Shown here piece by piece: positions 61,745 to 64,000 of a stretch of 64,000 bases of DNA. This stretch comes from Vreelandella neptunia (lineage in GTDB: Bacteria; Pseudomonadota; Gammaproteobacteria; Pseudomonadales; Halomonadaceae). Location of the stretch: NCBI RefSeq assembly GCF_000712975.1, contig NZ_JHQL01000005.1, positions 1 to 64,000 on the forward strand, in the 5' to 3' direction. Below the pieces are notes generated by a model. That model ran no database searches, had not been told where the DNA came from, and saw only the letters and a program-made list of their open reading frames with translations. The position numbers and the translations under genes are program-made. Within the stretch, counting starts at the first letter, position 1, and every line of letters begins with the position of its first letter.

Positions 61745-61916
61745 GCTGAACGGTGATTAAAGTTTAATGAGCTATGCCCATTAGCATTTACTAAAAAGCA
61801 AAAGCGTTAGATTGCCCGATTTTGAAGTCACTGTCATCTTCTTGCTGGCAGACTCAACGCATTGAACTCTCAGTCAAACATTATACCTGTTAAACGATTA
61901 AAATGATTTTTAAACG

Positions 61917-62822
61917 TTAGTAGTTCATTAGCGTCTCTTTCGATTTTCGCTTAAGCGACGCCAGCACTTTGGACGCATGCCACTCAGGGCGATAAACAAT
62001 TCCAAAACCAAACGTCAACGCAGGTATAAAAGGCAGCACCTTGACGCGATCATAATAAGACAGCTGATCTTTTGCGGTAATTGGGTTAATCACCGTGACC
62101 CCGACCTCGTTGGCTACCAACGCGCTAATCGTACCGATGTTAGCTTCCGTTTTACCGGCAATCTTAACGCCGTGTTCAGCTACCAGTTCCAACAGCGGGT
62201 TTGTGCTCACACTTGGCTGATTGCTGATTACTAAATGTTGACCACGCAAGTCGCTGACTTCAACGACGTTCTGCTTAGCTAGCGCAAGCTTTTCAGGCAC
62301 CAGTGCCACAGCTTCTGTGGTCAGCAGCGCTTCGGTCAAGAGCTGGGGGGAAGTCGCCGGTAGCGTGATAAAGCCAATATCTGCATGGCTTGATTCCACC
62401 GCCGTTTGTACATCATGGCTCGACATCATATCCAGACTAATACTTATCCGACTGTTTTCAGCCAGCAACGCTGCCACTACCTGAGGTACAAACCCAAAAC
62501 ATAGTCCAGGAATCGCGGCGATTCTCAAGCGTGATGTACCAAACTCCTTTAGCGCCAGCACGCTATGACGAAGCTCTTCAATATTGCCCATCAGCCTGAG
62601 AATTTCATCGTACAGCTCTCGTGCTTCAGGCGTTGCTAATAAGCGGTTTTTTTCACGTAAAAAAAGCTGTATTCCCAGGTTCTCTTCCAGCTGTGCTAGC
62701 GAGCGACTGACGCCAGACTGCGTCATGCCAAGAAGGCGTGCCGTTCCTGAAGCGCTGCCCACCTCAAATAGTGTTTTGAACGTTGCTAATGCTTTCAACG
62801 AGTTAATGGTAACTTCAGGCAT
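61917..62822 (-). CDS. LysR-family transcriptional regulator
   Basis: LTTR of 301 residues. The N-terminal winged HTH (about 5-62) has LKALATFKTLFEVGSASGTARLLGMTQSGVSRSLAQLEENLG; the effector domain (about 90-295) is periplasmic-binding-protein-like. It is divergent from a class III aminotransferase over about 110 bp containing an inverted repeat, so it probably regulates that gene and itself. Confidence 0.88.
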   Translation of the reverse strand: MPEVTINSLKALATFKTLFEVGSASGTARLLGMTQSGVSRSLAQLEENLGIQLFLREKNRLLATPEARELYDEILRLMGNIEELRHSVLALKEFGTSRLRIAAIPGLCFGFVPQVVAALLAENSRISISLDMMSSHDVQTAVESSHADIGFITLPATSPQLLTEALLTTEAVALVPEKLALAKQNVVEVSDLRGQHLVISNQPSVSTNPLLELVAEHGVKIAGKTEANIGTISALVANEVGVTVINPITAKDQLSYYDRVKVLPFIPALTFGFGIVYRPEWHASKVLASLKRKSKETLMNY

Positions 62823-62855
62823 GACTTTTACTCATTGATATTCGAAAAACGATCA

Positions 62856-62869
62856 TATATTGAAATATA
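62856..62869. promoter_or_regulatory. Candidate LysR operator
   Basis: TATATT-GA-AATATA is a perfect 6-bp inverted repeat, 33 bp upstream of the LysR start and 62 bp before the divergent aminotransferase. Interpretation as an operator is inference. Confidence 0.4.
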
Positions 62870-62931
62870 GTAACAAGCCTACCTAGACTGCAAGGGAGAT
62901 TTTTCAACCGACTATAAAAACGGAAAACGTG

Positions 62932-64000
62932 ATGACCGACTCTCCGCTGTTCTACCAGGCAGGCCCTGCCCTGCCGGAAGTCAGCCACGCTGATGGCGTC
63001 ATGCTCTGGGACACCCAGGGCAAGGATTATCTGGATGGCTGTTCCGGGGCCATTTCCTGCAACCTTGGTCATGGCCGTCAGGATATTCGTGACGCTATGC
63101 TCGCCCAAATGGACAAGGTTGCCTTCACTTACCGCACCCAGTTTGAAAGCGCGCCCGCCGAAGCCCTAGGCCAACAGCTGGTTGAGCTGTTTAACGGCGA
63201 GCTGGGCAAGGTGTTCTTTGTTTCCAGTGGCTCCGAGGCGGTGGAGTCTGCCCTCAAGCTAGCGCGCCAATACTTCTTCGCACTCGGCCAGCCCCAGCGT
63301 CAGCGCTTTGTCTCGCTGCGCCCCTCCTATCATGGCAGCACCATGGGGGCGCTGGGCATGACCGGCTATCAACCGCTGGAAGCCCCTTTTACCAGCATGA
63401 CCCATGCCTCCATCAAGGTGCCAGGGCCGGATTTCTTCCGCCATCAGGATAGCGATGACGACACCCACGTGGATCGCCTGCTGGCAGAAGCACGCGCCGC
63501 CATGCAAGCCGCCGGGCCGGAGTCACTGATTGGCTTTATCCTCGAACCGATTGGCGGTGCCAGCACCGGCGCGCGGCTGTTGGGCAAGCGCTACCTGCAA
63601 GGCATTCGCGCCCTGTGCGATGAGTTTGGTTGCCTGCTGATTGCCGATGAAGTGCTCACCGGGGTGGGCCGTACCGGCGCCTGGTTTGCCTGCCAACATT
63701 ACGATGTGGTGCCGGATATTCTGGTCACCGCCAAAGGCCTGGGCGCGGGCTACTACCCAATTGGTGCCATGCTGGCCCGCACTGACATCGTCGAAACGGT
63801 GATGGCCAGCGGTGGCTTCCAACATGGCCATACCTATGCGGGCAACCCGCTGTCTTGTGCCACTGGCCTGGCTGTCATCGATGCCATCAAGCGCGAAAAT
63901 TTACTGGAAAACACCCAGGCGCGCGGCACGCAGTTGGAAGCCGGGCTGCGCCAGCTCGCAGAGCGTTACGACTGGGTCGGCCATGTACGCGGCGCTGGCC
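62932..64000 (+). CDS. Class III PLP-dependent aminotransferase (partial)
   Basis: Begins at ATG 62932 and runs off the right edge with 356 codons visible; family members are usually 400-460 residues. The start reads MTDSPLFYQAGPALPEVSHA. The PLP site has the preceding DEVLTGVGRTG and the cofactor Lys in TAKGLGAGYYP; the phosphate-binding SSGSEAVESALKLAR and YHGSTMGALG are present. Substrate is not clear (omega-amino acid or beta-alanine type possible). It is divergent from the LysR gene, its likely regulator. A ribosome site is not obvious. Confidence 0.88.
   Translation, partial: MTDSPLFYQAGPALPEVSHADGVMLWDTQGKDYLDGCSGAISCNLGHGRQDIRDAMLAQMDKVAFTYRTQFESAPAEALGQQLVELFNGELGKVFFVSSGSEAVESALKLARQYFFALGQPQRQRFVSLRPSYHGSTMGALGMTGYQPLEAPFTSMTHASIKVPGPDFFRHQDSDDDTHVDRLLAEARAAMQAAGPESLIGFILEPIGGASTGARLLGKRYLQGIRALCDEFGCLLIADEVLTGVGRTGAWFACQHYDVVPDILVTAKGLGAGYYPIGAMLARTDIVETVMASGGFQHGHTYAGNPLSCATGLAVIDAIKRENLLENTQARGTQLEAGLRQLAERYDWVGHVRGAG

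Overview
This window reads as a chromosomal segment of a Halomonas-type gammaproteobacterium (Halomonadaceae; inferred from protein character and gene order, not from rRNA). It is almost entirely core genome. Most of the gene order matches blocks known from Pseudomonas and E. coli, and there is one small scar of mobile DNA next to the tmRNA gene.

Layout: (1) 0.1-8.3 kb holds tyrS (-) and anmK (+), then pilT (-) divergent from yggS-proC-yggT-metX-metW-DUF4426. (2) 8.3-21.4 kb holds sfsA and a class I aminotransferase (-), then dksA, gluQ, a 58-residue CbrX-like membrane protein overlapping cbrA, cbrB, a non-coding gap, pcnB, folK and panBCD. This is the Pseudomonas dksA-to-panD order. (3) 21.6-24 kb holds a biosynthetic thiolase and an MFS exporter. 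(4) 24-40 kb, minus strand, is the expression and cell-envelope block in transcription order rlmE, ftsH, folP, glmM, tpiA, secG, tRNA-Leu(GAG), initiator tRNA, rimP, nusA, infB, rbfA, truB, rpsO, pnp; yhbY is divergent from rlmE. (5) 40-51 kb, minus strand: grpE, dnaK, dnaJ, a DUF2218 protein, dapB, carA, carB, greA. (6) 51-56 kb holds recN, fur, bamE, rnfH, ratA, smpB and ssrA (tmRNA). (7) 56-57.2 kb is a relic of integrated DNA: a decayed toxin-antitoxin pair, an ORF remnant and GGGGGCAT repeats. (8) 57.2-61.7 kb is a helicase plus FAN1-type nuclease operon and an unrecognised ORF. (9) 61.9-64 kb is a LysR regulator divergent from a class III aminotransferase that runs off the window.

The most interesting object is the roughly 890-base gap between cbrB and pcnB. 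It has a near-consensus sigma-54 promoter (16567-16582), nine A-rich AAN-repeat motifs of the kind bound by Hfq/Crc, and a perfect 10-bp terminator hairpin (17028-17052). Together these predict a CrcZ-like decoy RNA of about 460 nt at the same locus as in Pseudomonas. With cbrA (transporter-kinase fusion), cbrB (sigma-54 activator) and the CbrX-like ORF, it suggests that a complete CbrAB-CrcZ carbon-catabolite control circuit exists in this lineage.

Other regulatory signals read directly are a textbook sigma-32 promoter for grpE, a sigma-70 promoter with a LexA-like box for recN, an intrinsic terminator with a possible leader peptide before carA, and many terminators. No rRNA, CRISPR array or intact insertion sequence was seen.
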